32,522 nucleotides of DNA, taken from NCBI GenBank assembly GCA_905250885.1, contig CAJNOQ010001370.1, forward strand, positions 1-32,522. The letters run 5' to 3'. Under the pieces are notes generated by a model that saw nothing but the letters and a program-made list of their open reading frames with translations, searched no databases and had not been told where the DNA came from. Source of the DNA: Didymodactylos carnosus. Its lineage: Eukaryota; Rotifera; Eurotatoria; Philodinida; Philodinidae. The position numbers were made by a program, and so were the translations under genes. Positions 10,501 through 23,661 of the stretch are shown piece after piece (the stretch's first letter is position 1; each line of letters begins with the position of its first letter).

Positions 10501-13500
10501 TGGTGATGGTGATGATAATGCACATTTGAAAGTGGAGTGCCTTTTGTGTTCAAATACAACATTTTCGTATCTGATATTTCATTTAGGATATCATTTAATT
10601 CTAATAAATTATCTCGAATTTGAGAATCAATTTGCTTAAATAATTCAGCCAATGTTCCATGTAGAATAGAATATTCACGTCCTAAAACAATTAAATTAAA
10701 TTAAATTAAAAGTATAAAACTACTCTCTAAAATATTTTTTATCAAACGATGGGACGACAGTTTACTATAATAATTATGATACTCTCAAAGAATCATTTAC
10801 CTAGATCAATGTCACATTTATTCAATTCATTTTTTTCTCGCTGCTGTAAATAACGATATGTTTCATAGTCATGATTAACTGTCTAAAAGAAAATAATAAT
10901 TTTTAACCAATTTATGTGTTAAACTATTGACTATTTTATAATGTTAAAAAAATAGTATTAGATAGTTAAACTCACCGATATATTAGCCAAAAATCGTCTC
11001 ATATTGTCAGATTCTTTGCCAACAAAATCATTCATAAACTTCATATAAGATTCTTTATTTCCAAATCTAAATTTTAAATAAATATACACATTTAATAGTT
11101 TAGTTAAACTAACAATTACTTACCGTGAAAAATTTGCTAATGTTTGCAGAGTTTTTGCAATCAATGTTAATTTTCTCGATGATTTTTCACTTGGATATTC
11201 TATAATGTTAGCAAAAGATTAATAAGAATAAAAAAATGTTTTATGTTTTATGAGTTTACCTTGTGTAAGACCAAATAAATTTGGAGATAATATGGCAGGA
11301 CATAAAAATCTCAAAAATACTGATCCACTAATTAAATTAAACATTGTTTCATCTGAAGATGATTGACTGTAATGCCATTGACGTAACGCCCAAAATATAC
11401 GTTTTAATTCACTAAAAAAGATAATTTACATTTTAAAATACAAATTATCACATAATTTAACAGTCTCCTTTACAAAAAATCTTCGTCATAATGAGATGAA
11501 ATTTAAGAATACAATAGATTTTTCATTTAATTTGACCTACTTTGGAAATGTTGTATGTGATTGTTGAATTCCTAACCATACTTTTTCACATAATGTTCTC
11601 AAACCAATTTGATTTCTTTCTAAATGTTGTGTATTTGATACTCGTCCAGGATCAACTTCGAGTTCGTGTTCCGTTGAATTATTAATAACAATATCAATAA
11701 CAAATTTAGTTAAAGTATCTTTTAGATATGTTTCACCAATTAATTTCATATAGGCTTCCATTGCTTTTGTTGCAATTGAATTACCACGAAATGTTAATGT
11801 CAAATCAGGTGTACTTTGAATTTCTGCTTTAACAATATCAACAAGAAAAGATGTTGAAAATGATAAATATTGAGCTATACGAGTTAGCGATGTTGCTTTA
11901 AAAAAGAAAAACAAGAAAAGATTAACAATTATGGAATAAAGATAATAATTCATACCTAATTCATCTTTATCACGTAATGATATATGCGGTTCTAATATAC
12001 GAATCAACCGAAGATAGTCACGTTCAATATACTAGAAATAAAATAAATCGTACTTGTTATAAAGCTGCGTATGATCGTCTTTAAGATAACTACTCATTTC
12101 TATAAAACTAACTATCTCTTTACCATGTAACAATCAATAGGATAAAAATTATCTCATTAACCCTTTTAGGACGGGTGGCCACTATAGTGGGCACTGACCT
12201 CTGACCTTCGCTATTTCACTTATTTTGCGCCCTTTTCACTACCCCTACATTTTCAAGCAAAACTAATAACATATTTGAGATCAGCAGACAAAACTCGGCC
12301 GAACAGCATACTTAACACTCGATTTTCGAACGAAAAAATTTCATTGAAAATTTTGTTCTAAGTTAGAGATGAGTGTGTAATCTTTCTGACAAAAGTTTCA
12401 CCTACGTTTTTCGAAACCATAGGTTTCCATGATTATGATGTACATTGAATGCAAATTCTATAGTAGAAAGAACTACCCTTAGATCATCACCCTCGTCCTT
12501 CCACGTATGTTGCAATCGTGGGTGCTTGTCCTCATTGAATCTCCAGAACCATACAATAGTTAACCTTCATACTTTGGCTAGATAGTTTACAAACACTGTA
12601 GAGTCTTTAGTGCCAATTTGACGTCGAAGTAATACTCCTAGACGGAAATATGACTTTTTTTCGCAGGGAATTTCGAATTTTCAACAAAAAAAAAGCGATC
12701 CTCGCCCGTAAAATAGCTGTATTTCACTGACTGCTAACAGCCAACTCATAAAATTCATTTCGTCAATAGATTAGAGTCGTGGCTACATTTTTGTAAAAAG
12801 AAAAAGTTTTAATCTCTTTGAGGGCAGGAGCTATTGATACTTTACGGAAAAGAAATAAATCGCTTATATCTCACGAACCATTCAATAAAAGAGGTCCACA
12901 GCTGGTGGACGCTCAGCATTTGGTAAGAGCTATTACTACACAAAATTAGAAGCCCCTAGCTATCATGGTTCTTGAGTTGCCGAGGTGTCTCTACTTTTGC
13001 GGGATTATTTTCTGAAAAAATAATCTTGTCCTGAAAGGGTTAATAAAAGAATATCAAATTTTAAAAGTGTATCTCTTACTTGTTGTAATTGTTGATATTT
13101 ATCTAACGGTAAAATATCGATCGCTTGATATTTGGCTTTAATTCGAATATTAAACGTAGTATCACGTGTTTTTTCTTTTGAATTTGACGATATTGTATAA
13201 ACAGGATACCATTGTTCAACAAATTGATTTCCAGTTATTGTTGCCAACGGAATATCAACGTAACCAATTTCATTATCTCGTTTTTTTCGCCTTTCTAATT
13301 CTCGACAAATTTTACAACGTAAAACTGTACAACCTGAATCGGATCAAACGAATTAGAATGTTATGAACACCCGTCAAAAAAAATGAAAAAGAGATAATAA
13401 TCATATACCTTCTGGTAAATCTTTGAATGTAAAACTTTCGCCCCAAAATAGAATATCTCGTCGTTCTTTCGCTGTTGTTTTTCCATAAATATCATCATCA

Positions 13501-16500
13501 AGAAATATTTTACAATAGTATCTAAAATCAAAAACGAATAATCCTTGCTACTGAATTATTATATTTATAAATTCACTCACTTTCGTTTTGATGGTAGTCC
13601 CTTTGCTTCTAATATCCATATATCTAATGAATTATCTGTTCGTTGTGTTGTATTCAGATTTGGATCGCATGTCTCTCGTAGACTAAAAATTAAATAGAAT
13701 AAAGTAAAGATAAAATGAAATATGACATAATATCACATAACATACGCGTGTATCCATTTTTGACAATCAGCTTGAGTTTTACATTTTAGATATTGTTTAC
13801 TTTGTGGTGTTGTTATTTGTAAACAAAAATTATTGTCCAAAACAGATGGATGAAGAGTTCGAATATGACAATCTTTTAACATTATTTGATGAGAAGATGA
13901 CGATGATGCAAACAACGATTCATGTGAACGTGAACGATTTGTTATTGGCAAACTAGAATAAGAAATATTCTTTTAGAACAATTTTATAGATTAACCATAT
14001 TCTTTTATGTGATAAATCACATGTTTTATTTACTATGATGTTGGTGAATTAAGAATTTTTGCTCCACTTAAATATCGTTTTTGTCTTTCAAGTTTTGTTA
14101 CACTTTTTGTTCGTTTTAATGATTCCGATGGATGACCACCATTTGGCGTTAGAATCTCTTTTGGTTTTGTTCGGCCAAATAAATAGGATAATTTTGTTTT
14201 TGTTTGACGATTTGTAGTTGTCGGTGTTTGAACTACAGATGTAGATGACGGAACATATTTTGATGATGACGAAATTTCTGTCGATAATGTGCCAATAGAT
14301 GATAGATGATCAGGCGAAGAATCTAAAACAATTCAGTCAGTAAAACACGAACTTTTAATACACTGCTCTGTTAAATGTGGTGAAAAAAGGCCAAATGGAA
14401 AAAAGTGCTTGGCATCGTTTCAGTACTATATATTGTTTTTTCTTTTCTTGGATCTATGCTTTATACCATAGTTGCATGACTTGTTAAACTAAAAAACTGA
14501 TATATTATATTTTTTCCCTTTTGATATGATTAAACGAACAAACCACTTGTTTAAACCATAATAATATTATTGTTTTTCCCCCACTTTCGATGTTTTCGAG
14601 CACCATATATATGACGTTGTTCATTACAACAAAGGCTTTCGTATGATATTAAAAAAGTTGACCTTGAGTATAAGAGACTGAACAGAAGATCGTTTGATTA
14701 AAAACTCAATTTGACGTTTAGAACGGGAAAACAAGTTTTTGTCCTAATATCTCACAGAGCAATTGTGTTCTATTCCAAATTCTGTTCTAATATCGTTTGG
14801 TACAGGACTCAATAAGCTTTCTTTTTCATATAAAATATATGGTTTCTGGCGATTTTTCTCTCGGAGTAGAATTTCTGTTTTGGACTACGATCGACAGTGA
14901 TGAAAAATCGGTAGTAACATAGGATGTTATTAAAAGCGCTCATTTCGACCATTATAAAACACGAAGAAAATTTCTTTTTTGTGCGACAATAGTGTCCTAT
15001 TCTTACATTATAAAACTTGGAATAAAACGAATAAAAAAGATAATCTTTCTCATTTGGTGGAGTTTTTTCTAAATTCAAAAAGGTTATAGAACAGTTTTCC
15101 GATGCCTTTTGTTCTAAGATTTTTGTGATCTTCAGGAAACATTTCTGATCAAATACTTTTATACATATTTCTGTACTAGACACTTGCTTTTTCTATATAA
15201 AAAAAAGGATGAAGTCTCTACGACATTCCATCGCAATGCTATATCAAAAACAAAACTAATACAGAATTTTTGCATCATTCGTTAGAATAGACTGAAAAAA
15301 TTTAACTGTTACTATTAGAAAACGTTCGTTTTTCCTATTAGAGGACTATGATTATGATCATGATTTATATTTGTTGTACACACAAATGTAACATTTAATT
15401 TCGATGTTATGTAAGATATGATTTTATAACATATTTTCTTTGCCTTTTTGTTTCAATTATTAAAAAGAAATAAAAAAATTAACTAACACTTAACAATCAA
15501 CTACAGATCATAACATTAATAATTTTTCAACATTATTAATCAATGAACAGAAATAATCATTTCTTTTTTTTGATCAATCGTCAAACTGCAAATATAATAA
15601 TTGTATTTTTGATCAGAAATGTCAGATATTCTTCAATATATAAAAAAAATTCACACTAAATCTACACCATTTTTTTCTCTCAATAGACTACCATACGCCA
15701 AGAAAATAGAATCAAAAAGACAATAGACCGACGAATAATATAGCTTGCGTGTATGTATGATGAAAAAAAGAATTGTTTTATAAACGCTAAAAAATTTGTT
15801 TCTCTAAAGGTCGTGCATACAAACACAAACATGAAGATATCAATCAATAAATATCGAATGATTATGAACATACTGACTTCAACACGATTTGATTAAACAG
15901 TCATGTAATCATGAACGAACATTGCATGTGTAAGACCGTAGAAAATATCTATTTTTTTTAAACTTAGTCAACAAACGTTCAAGTCAAAAAGAAGTGACAA
16001 ATAATTAAAAAAAAAAAATATCGAATAGAGAAATTTCGTCTCGTAATTTTTTGATTAAAAATTCCAATAGTCTAAAAAAAGTATTTCATATTTATATGAA
16101 TGATTTCTGTGATAGATTTTATCAAATAGATTAATACTTTCAATTGACAATGAAAAATGGTTGCTGTAACACTGAAAATATCATCTTGTTTTGAATAATT
16201 TATTATCATTGTGTCTACATATAATAAAAAGAATTCGTTGAATATTGATGAAAAAGTTCAATAAGATGACGAATATACTTTAAACTAGGCCACAATATTC
16301 ATTCTGCTGAGTAAAATTAGTAACTACTAGTAAATCCACCATTCGACCTTTTTTTTTCTCCAAGTTTATTGCTATTTAATCATTTCTTCATTTTTTATGC
16401 ATAGAAACGCTTTTTCTTTGTTGTTATTCTATTCTTTTATGAACAGGACGAATATTGAATAACAATGTTGAACAATTATTATGCACGACGAGAGAAAAAG

Positions 16501-18589
16501 AGAAATAAATGATTCCTACTCAAAACAAAAAACTAATTCTTAAAATTTTCATCCTTAAATGATATTGGTAATTGATCATTGAAAATCAAATCTATTAATT
16601 CTATCAAAAACTCTTATAATTTGTCACATTATACAAAACATGTTAGTGATTAATTTCTGTTTGTAATAAATAGAATAGCGAGAGAAACTCGATATCTTAG
16701 AATATGAACGATTAATGTGTGTAAATATGACATATCTTATTACATGCATATATACGAAAACTTGATTAAAGAAAACAATCTAAAGTTATTATTGTTACGC
16801 ATACAGAAAATGTTACTTAAATATTTTTGTACTTTTTAGTTTTTTCTTTCCTTTATTATTCTCTATACACAAGAAATATTGTATAAGATGATGGCATTAT
16901 CATTCGAATACCATCGTCATCTGTGTAAAAAAAAGGTCTACGCAAAATAAATTTCTATTTTTAGACAAAAAACGCAAATGGAATTTATTTTAGAAAAACA
17001 TAGACACTTAAAAGGAAATAGAACTGAATGACATTTATAATTTTAATTTGTGGTCATACACATAAAAATATGTAAAAATTCAAGAATATTGATGGAGACA
17101 AAATAAATTTTGAGATGATAGAATTAATAGACAAAGAAAGATACCATTGTCCATTAAAAAATCATATTAAAATTAAATGTTAATTAAAATTTTGAGTTTA
17201 GAACGAAAATCTTTTTATGGTTTGCTAGAGAATTGAATGATGAATCTTTTTTAAAAACAAATTACTTTGATTCGATCAAAACTGACGGAGTTATAGAGGA
17301 AATACAAAATACCCATTCTTTATGACACACCCGTTAGATAATTTGTATCGAAAAACGATTTTTTTGCTAAATCAAAGCATAAAACGAAGCAAGGTATGTC
17401 AATGAAAACGTATTCGAATGAGGTCATGTGAAAAATGGGTTCATGGGCGTGGTATAAAAAAGAGATATCAGATCATTTTTTCAGTTCATTTAATTAGCCA
17501 ACTTTGTTGAACTTAATCAATAGGGCGTACAATACGTTAAGAACACAAGTCATTCTCATATTAGTAAACAAACAATCTTTTTTTTTTTTGTTTATATCAT
17601 AAGACATGTCCTTTAACACGAAGAAAAAAGAAATTAATGAGTTCAAACAGTGAAGAAAAACGTTCATCCACCCATTACAAACGTATTTAGTCATTCAGTT
17701 ATGTAAAAATAACATTATACGGAGTTTTAGGAAACCGTAAGACCGTGCTAAATAAACGACGATGAGACTGCATAAAATATATGAAAAAAAGTATCTTTTT
17801 ATTAATGGAGAAGTAGAGTAATGAGAAAAAAACGAGAGCTAAGAAGTATTTTGGTTTTTTTTAGAGAAAAATTGAAACTTGACAGAGTCATTTTTGATCA
17901 AGATAATAAATGAAGAATCAGAGAATAGAGATAAATGAAATTTAAATTCAATTTTTAAAAGAAAAACTAATGACTTTTTTTTATCAAACTCGAACGATAT
18001 ATTTTCTATGACACAATATATTTTTCTATAAAAAGAAAATTTGTTATCTCTCTTACATACATTGATCTCAGAATATAATACGATGAATCATAATACTAAT
18101 AGATTTTGTAGATCATTCATTGTTCTGACTACTTAAATAGATTTTGTTCTAAACCTCTTAGTCAAATTTTTACAAATATAGTTTATTATTCTAAACAAGC
18201 TATGTTGGAGATTTCTGACAATTCAAAGTTATATAATCGGACTGATAGTTCAAGAATAGTCGACATATTTTTATCTAATTAACGAAAATTGTTATCCTAA
18301 CTGCTTAGAATATTAACGAGAAACTGTATGGGAACAATGGTATCACAATATCGCTAGTATACAAAAATTGCAGAAAAAATCATTATTTTATATTCTATTC
18401 TTTTTATTTCTTCTATAACTTATATTCATTTTTTTTTTTTTAAATTAAAACAATAATACCTTCTTCAGCAATGGGAGGCGGCATGGAATTTCGTCTAAAA
18501 TCTTCAAAATCATCTAATGTCCATTTGTTTAATGTTGGTTGATTTAAATGAGTATTGGATGACCATTTTTTAAACGGTAAAAATGGCAT
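7503..18589 (-). CDS. SynGAP/DAB2IP/RASAL2-family Ras GTPase-activating protein
   Basis: Exons, 5' to 3': 18460-18589, 14034-14322, 13746-13952, 13581-13682, 13409-13521, 13080-13333, 11956-12031, 11541-11895, 11260-11411, 11124-11199, 10976-11066, 10801-10882, 10160-10681, 9448-9972, 8782-9308, 8544-8623, 7503-7809. All junctions keep phase, giving 1295 residues, near the family's usual 1100-1350. Residues 120-215 resemble the family's divergent PH region (basic [12 protein letters not shown], then CQKWIHAL). Residues 220-360 are C2-like ([20 protein letters not shown]). Residues 366-620 are the RasGAP domain, with [19 protein letters not shown] carrying the probable arginine finger R427 and [16 protein letters not shown] at 541-556. 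The tail is Ser/Asn/His-rich with seven-His and five-His runs. Residues 1168-1215 form a coiled coil, as in relatives. Known members speed GTP hydrolysis on Ras/Rap at membranes. Fly raskol and worm gap-2 are the likely counterparts. The ATG at 18589 is one of at least two possible 5' ends. Confidence 0.93.
9973..9992 (-). promoter_or_regulatory. duplicated tandem 3' splice site in the RasGAP gene
   Basis: Two acceptors 20 nt apart both read TAG|CGGAAAA on the minus strand, ending the exon at 9972 or at 9992. The inner site keeps the RasGAP frame. The outer site adds 20 nt, shifts the frame and meets TAG after five full codons. The repeated CGGAAAA context suggests a local tandem duplication of the splice site. 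Confidence 0.7.
12161..13039. mobile_element. piggyBac-type non-autonomous element in TTAA site
   Basis: An 879-bp insert lies in the RasGAP intron 12032-13079. It is bounded on both sides by TTAA (12157-12160 and 13040-13043), with ends CCCTTTTAGGAC and GTCCTGAAAGGG. CCC(T) ends inside a TTAA duplication are the piggyBac signature. Close to the left end is the palindrome CCACTATAGTGG, a subterminal feature. The interior is less AT-rich than the host intron and shows no transposase ORF, so it depends on an enzyme encoded elsewhere. Removing it would leave an intron of about 165 bp, similar to its neighbours. Confidence 0.88.
14323..18459 (-). other. first large intron of the RasGAP gene
   Basis: A 4.1-kb intron between the ATG exon and the second coding exon. 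AT-rich, no exon recognised on either strand. ORFs at 14809-15183, 15680-15871 and 17494-17694 lack family features and are taken as chance. First introns of this size often hold regulatory sequence, but nothing specific is visible. Confidence 0.6.
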
Positions 18590-19110
18590 TGTCAATCACT
18601 GTATCGCAAAATAGTTTTTAGAAAATCATTTTAAACTAATACTTGAGTAGTGTTACATTTGATCATAATCATCTGTAGACTATTCATATGTACAAGAACA
18701 GATAAAAACAAAAATACCACAATAAATCGGCGATTATATATTCTCTTTCACTTTTATTTGCTCTATTTTCATTTTTTTTTCTTCTTCTTTCTCTCACCCT
18801 TTTGTTTCTTTATATATTTCTAAGTGGTAGAAGTCTACGGCAAGTATTTCTACATTCTTTTTTTTTTGTTTTTTTTTTGTTGTACGAATAATAGAAAAAT
18901 ATAGGAACGAGAAGGAAATCTCTATTTTTCTTCTAACAAAGTTGTTGTAACTCTATTTTTTAATATCGATAATAAAATTTTGACTCATCCATCTTTTCAC
19001 GGATATAAATGACACAATTTTAGAGATGACTATGGATTTTTGCATTTTCCATTCAAAATCGTGCAAAAGAAAGAAAAGAACATAATTGAAATGTAATCAA
19101 AATTGATCTA

Positions 19111-19134
19111 TAATAATAATAATAATAATAATAA
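19111..19134. repeat. (TAA)n microsatellite
   Basis: Eight uninterrupted TAA units in the RasGAP 5' intron/flank. Confidence 0.95.
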
Positions 19135-20320
19135 CAATCATAATCAAGAGTAAACGAGAGAGAAATGAATTAACAAATATTAGCTCATATGTTTTATGAC
19201 ATGAGAAAAAACATGTGATTATATGTGAAAGAGGAAAAATCATCATAATTGGTACATGTCCTTGATTGACATCAGATATGAAAACAAAAAGTAAAAAAAT
19301 GAGTTATGGGTCGTTACACTGTTATGATTTAAATAAATGAAAAATGTTCAAATTTGCTGCTATATCAATTATTTTTCCCTATATAGAAAATAATTATCTT
19401 AACGAGAAGATTTTTTATTTTATCTAAACTAATATCTATTTCTAATACAAGATGATCTAACTAGATTTCTTGTTTATAGTCTACACGATTTAATTCCAAG
19501 TTCTATTTAAGATTCCATTTTTCTCTCTATACTTGTATATTAAACGTTAACATTTTATGTGTGCTTCAAGCATTACTAGTTAATCGTTTACTAAATGAAC
19601 TTTCAGTGTTCTAGAGTGCAAATGTTTTGTATTTTTAGTATATTTGATATCATGTAATAATATTGTTAAAATTCCATTCGGTTTTTCAACTACATGTTTA
19701 TACTATGTAAAAACATGTACAAATTTCAACTATTTTTTTTCTCATAAAATATTTTCTATTTTAGATTAACAAAAAAAGAACAAATTTTTAATTAAGCTAT
19801 AGATACGTAATAACTTTTGTACGTAGACATTTTTAATAGTACAAGTAGGAATTCAACTTTTATGATTGAACAAAAGAGGTAGAAATTCTATATTCAAGTA
19901 AAAACTGTATTTTTCATTCTCTATCTTTCTATATGTTAGAAAAGTAATAATAACGACGGGCCTTTCTTTCGATCAATCGTTATACCCATATACACACACA
20001 TACATACATTATTATCGTCCATATGTAAATGTGATTACATACTACAGATGAGTGCCTTTACTCTTTTTTTTCTTCTCTTCTTCTTTTATCAACTAACAAG
20101 TGTCTGCAATAACATATTACGTTTCGAATCGAAAGAAGAAGGTACAAATTCTCAATTGCTTTTTTTTTTTCTGTTTTTCTTTTGAGTAATACGGACGATA
20201 GATTGTTTTACATTTGAAATATCTATCAAAAGACAAATGACAAAAAGAGAAATTTATTTATTTATTTACTTACACATATATTATGCGGATACAAGATTAT
20301 TCTTTCCCTCATAATAAAAA

Positions 20321-20340
20321 ACAACAACAACAACAACAAA
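20321..20340. repeat. (ACA)n microsatellite followed by A-run
   Basis: About six ACA units followed by a poly-A stretch to 20349. Confidence 0.9.
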
Positions 20341-23200
20341 AAAAAAAATTAACTGTAACAGAATAAATAATTTGTGTTTGAAAAAAAAAATGAGAATAGT
20401 GATGTTGTTCAATTAATCTGTCTGACAAGTATCATCTATATAAATGTCATATATATAATTTTTATTTTACACTAATATATGATGTCTAGTACCTATTTAT
20501 GTATAAATAAATTATTCCTAAAATGTTCACTTAGATAAGATTTATTTGAGATATATCTATTCTTCCGTATCTAATATCTATACTATAGATGAGAAGAAGA
20601 ATTGTTATCTAATAATTATTAATTAAGGTGTCTGATTTATAGTTAATCAAAATAAACTGAATGAGTAAAATATGAATTCTTAAGATTTTTATGATATCTT
20701 TTTAATAGTTTAAAAATAGTTTTTATAATATATATTATAATTTTTAAAAACGATTGTTGAATCACTCATACTGCCAATATGGCTTATAACATCTTTTCTC
20801 TTAAGTTCAATGCGGAGGGTTCTGTCCTATTCGGACGCCGACAATGAAACAAAAGGTCAGTATAATTTATAATCATAGCGATTCAATCAATGTGAAGAGA
20901 AGAGATTCGAACACATGGTCTTCTGTTTACTATGCCAACACTTTTAGCGTTACAGCTAGTAAACATAGGATAAAAGTTAAAAAAATCATAATCACTTTTT
21001 ATGTAATGACTAATAGTTTTAAAATAAAAATAATATCATCAATATATTTATTTGAGATGATACTTTTTATTTTTCTTATTCCTTTTGTGTACCTGTTCTC
21101 TTATCGATGTAATATAAAAATATGCTAAAATATAACAATAGTTCTTCTACTTTCTCAGTTTCAACTCTAATAAATAAACTAATTTATTGGCATAAAGAAA
21201 AAAAGAAAAGAATAGATTGTGGATTAATGTCAAATGATGGAATATCTCTTATATCAAATTCGTTAAACCTAGATTAGTGATACATTGTTCACTAGATAAA
21301 CATTCTATTGATTACAAATTACTTGAATTTGACATGCGGCTTTATACGTGAAATATACAAAAAAATAAATAAATTACAGTCTTGAACAATGAAAAAGTAA
21401 ACCGACAAATGTCTAGTCTCATTAAAGAATTTAAATAACAAAAAGTTTAGAATTTTATACTATTCTATGTCTTACCTTCATTTTTTTAACATAACATGCT
21501 ATCAATTTTTTCCTTACTAAAAACAAACAAACATAATGCTAGTTATTGTGAAAGATTTATAAAAATTAAAAACAGAAAAATAATTTTAATATTTATATCG
21601 ATATCTGTACAATAATCATCTCATAATTGACAATTTTACTTAATCGTCAAAAAAGGCAATTTAATTAAGAGATCAAATATAAAAGAAAAAAAACAAGAAG
21701 TGAATGACTTAGTTAATAAATTACAACTAGAAACATCACAATAATAATGATGGATGCTATGACGTGAATAAATAGTCACCTTAATTCAAAAAATCTTTTA
21801 TATTTTACAAACATCGTAGTTTTTTATTCGTAATTTCTATTGCATGACATTCTTTTTACTTTTGAAGAAGAACCCAAAGCTGTACATTATATATGCTATT
21901 TTAGACACATACGAAACAAACTTCGAGTGTCAATACTTGAAAGTATTAGGTTACACATACAACAAAAAAACAAACACATTACAAACTGCACACAACGACG
22001 AGTTTTTTCTTCTTTTTCTTGAAACCTACTAAAACAAGAACGTAAAACGCTTGTTTTTTTGTAAGATGCTTCAGTGCATATATAATTTATTCGATTTTAA
22101 AGAAATTTTTGAAGTGATTTATAAATAAACTTTGACATGGATAAGATTTTGCTGCATAAGTGTCATAGAAAGTTTGACTAGCTAAACATTTACTTACAAA
22201 CGATTACAGAAGGTCGTGACGACACTATCCATAAACAAAAACGGACAAAAACGATCTTATACTCGTACTAATTTATCTTTTGCTTGTTTTTCGATCTAAA
22301 CAAGTATCAGAATAGCGTAGAGACCAAAGTAGACCCTAAGAATGATGCATCATATAAATTCTGCGCATCTTTTACTGTTTTCAAGCGATCATCAAAAAAT
22401 TTGTACTGTTTACAAGACATTTCATGAGAAACGCTAAAATAGATTGCTGATCAAATCTGCTTTTCGCTCTTCTCAGTATCCCGTCTGATCATGTAATTAC
22501 ATATCGTAGTTTACTTCATACACAAAAACTACTGTATTCTCGGTTGTGATTTATCATAATGTATTAAGAAACTTCTTTGCGGAGTTTGTTAAAGAACAAT
22601 AACTTAATTTAACCTATTGTATAAAATACTTTTGAGTTCTGTGTTATATAGTCAGTTAGCTAACGAAAAACTCCAGAACTTGCGTGACCTTGATGTTGTC
22701 TATTATACGGTAATGTTAAAAAGCCTAGATTTTGAATGAGATCTTCAGAAAACGTCGTTAAAATCTTATTCATGTTTTGAAGATACCAATATCATTATCA
22801 TATTCAGAACTAGTTTTGAAAAGTTTTAAACAGATAGATGTAAAATGAGTTTATATATGTACTGTCTCTTTAAAAATAAAACAGATGTAGCCATTTTTTT
22901 CGCTATTTGAAAGAGGAAACTGGAGAACATGTTTACATAAGCTGAAATTTTTCATGGATTGATAGCCCAAAGTGTGCTCTTCGAAGGGGGGAGCCAACCG
23001 ACACCTTGATTCTTAGTTGTTCGACCCTGGTAATGGATTTTCTTGGAATCCTAGGAATGGTATCCACTGCCTACTGGTAACCTCGGAAACGGAGGAATTG
23101 TAGATAATCGATCATGCTATGGCCCATGACAATATCTGTTTCCGGAAAAGAACCAGAAAATTTGATGAAAACTAAGTTTTACGAAAACTACAGTTTTCAG

Positions 23201-23344
23201 CAAGGGGGAAAAGGCGGAATGGGCCATTTCAGGCCATTCCGCACCATTCCAAACATTTTTGATCATTTTGGAATGGTATGGAATTGCGCATTCCAATCCA
23301 TTCCGTACCATTCTATACCATTCCAAAACGTTTTTTCCCCCTTG
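23201..23344. mobile_element. 144-bp hAT-type MITE with 8-bp target duplication
   Basis: The ends CAAGGGGGAAAA and TTTTCCCCCTTG are flanked by a perfect 8-bp duplication GTTTTCAG (23193-23200 and 23345-23352), as expected for hAT elements. The interior is a run of GGAATGG/CCATTCC words in both orientations, so almost the whole element can fold on itself. ORFs are open on both strands only because of this repeat and are not genes. The element lies about 310 bp 3' of the alternative RasGAP exon in transcript terms. Confidence 0.9.
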
Positions 23345-23661
23345 GTTTTCAGGCTATTTTCATATAGCCTAGCATTAAAACACTCATAGCTCACTCAAAA
23401 CCCATTAGAACTAGTTGGAAACCTTAGGATATTGTTAATTTTGTCCACTAGATGTGATTATGTGATCGAAAGATTCGAAAAACAATGTCTGTCCACTGAT
23501 TTTCTAGAAATCCTTTCCAAAAACTACAGAATTTTCCTAAATTCTTTTTTGTGGATTTCTTATAAATAAAATTTAAAGTAGTCTAACGCTGTATATTCTG
23601 AGATTCTTGAACTGCTCTATTTTTTATCAAAGTACGGATCTGTTACAGTAAATTGACTTAC

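Larger units (their letters stand above)
18590..23192. other. 5' flank or intron of the RasGAP gene, no exon recognised
   Basis: Between the ATG exon and the alternative 5' exon. It should hold the downstream promoter near 18.6-18.9 kb, where a pyrimidine-rich stretch occurs. Other contents are simple repeats, a tRNA-like fragment near 20.9 kb and a GC-richer block at about 22.97-23.11 kb. ORFs at 20844-21128 and 21840-22032 show no recognisable protein. Confidence 0.5.

Noticed and set aside
14809-15183. 124-residue minus-strand ORF in the large intron
   Set aside because: No recognisable domain, not bounded by usable splice sites in the gene's phase, composition like surrounding intron.
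23114-23389. Overlapping ORFs on both strands with Pro/Phe or Glu/Trp/Met repeats
   Set aside because: They are translations of the CCATTCC/GGAATGG interior of a MITE.
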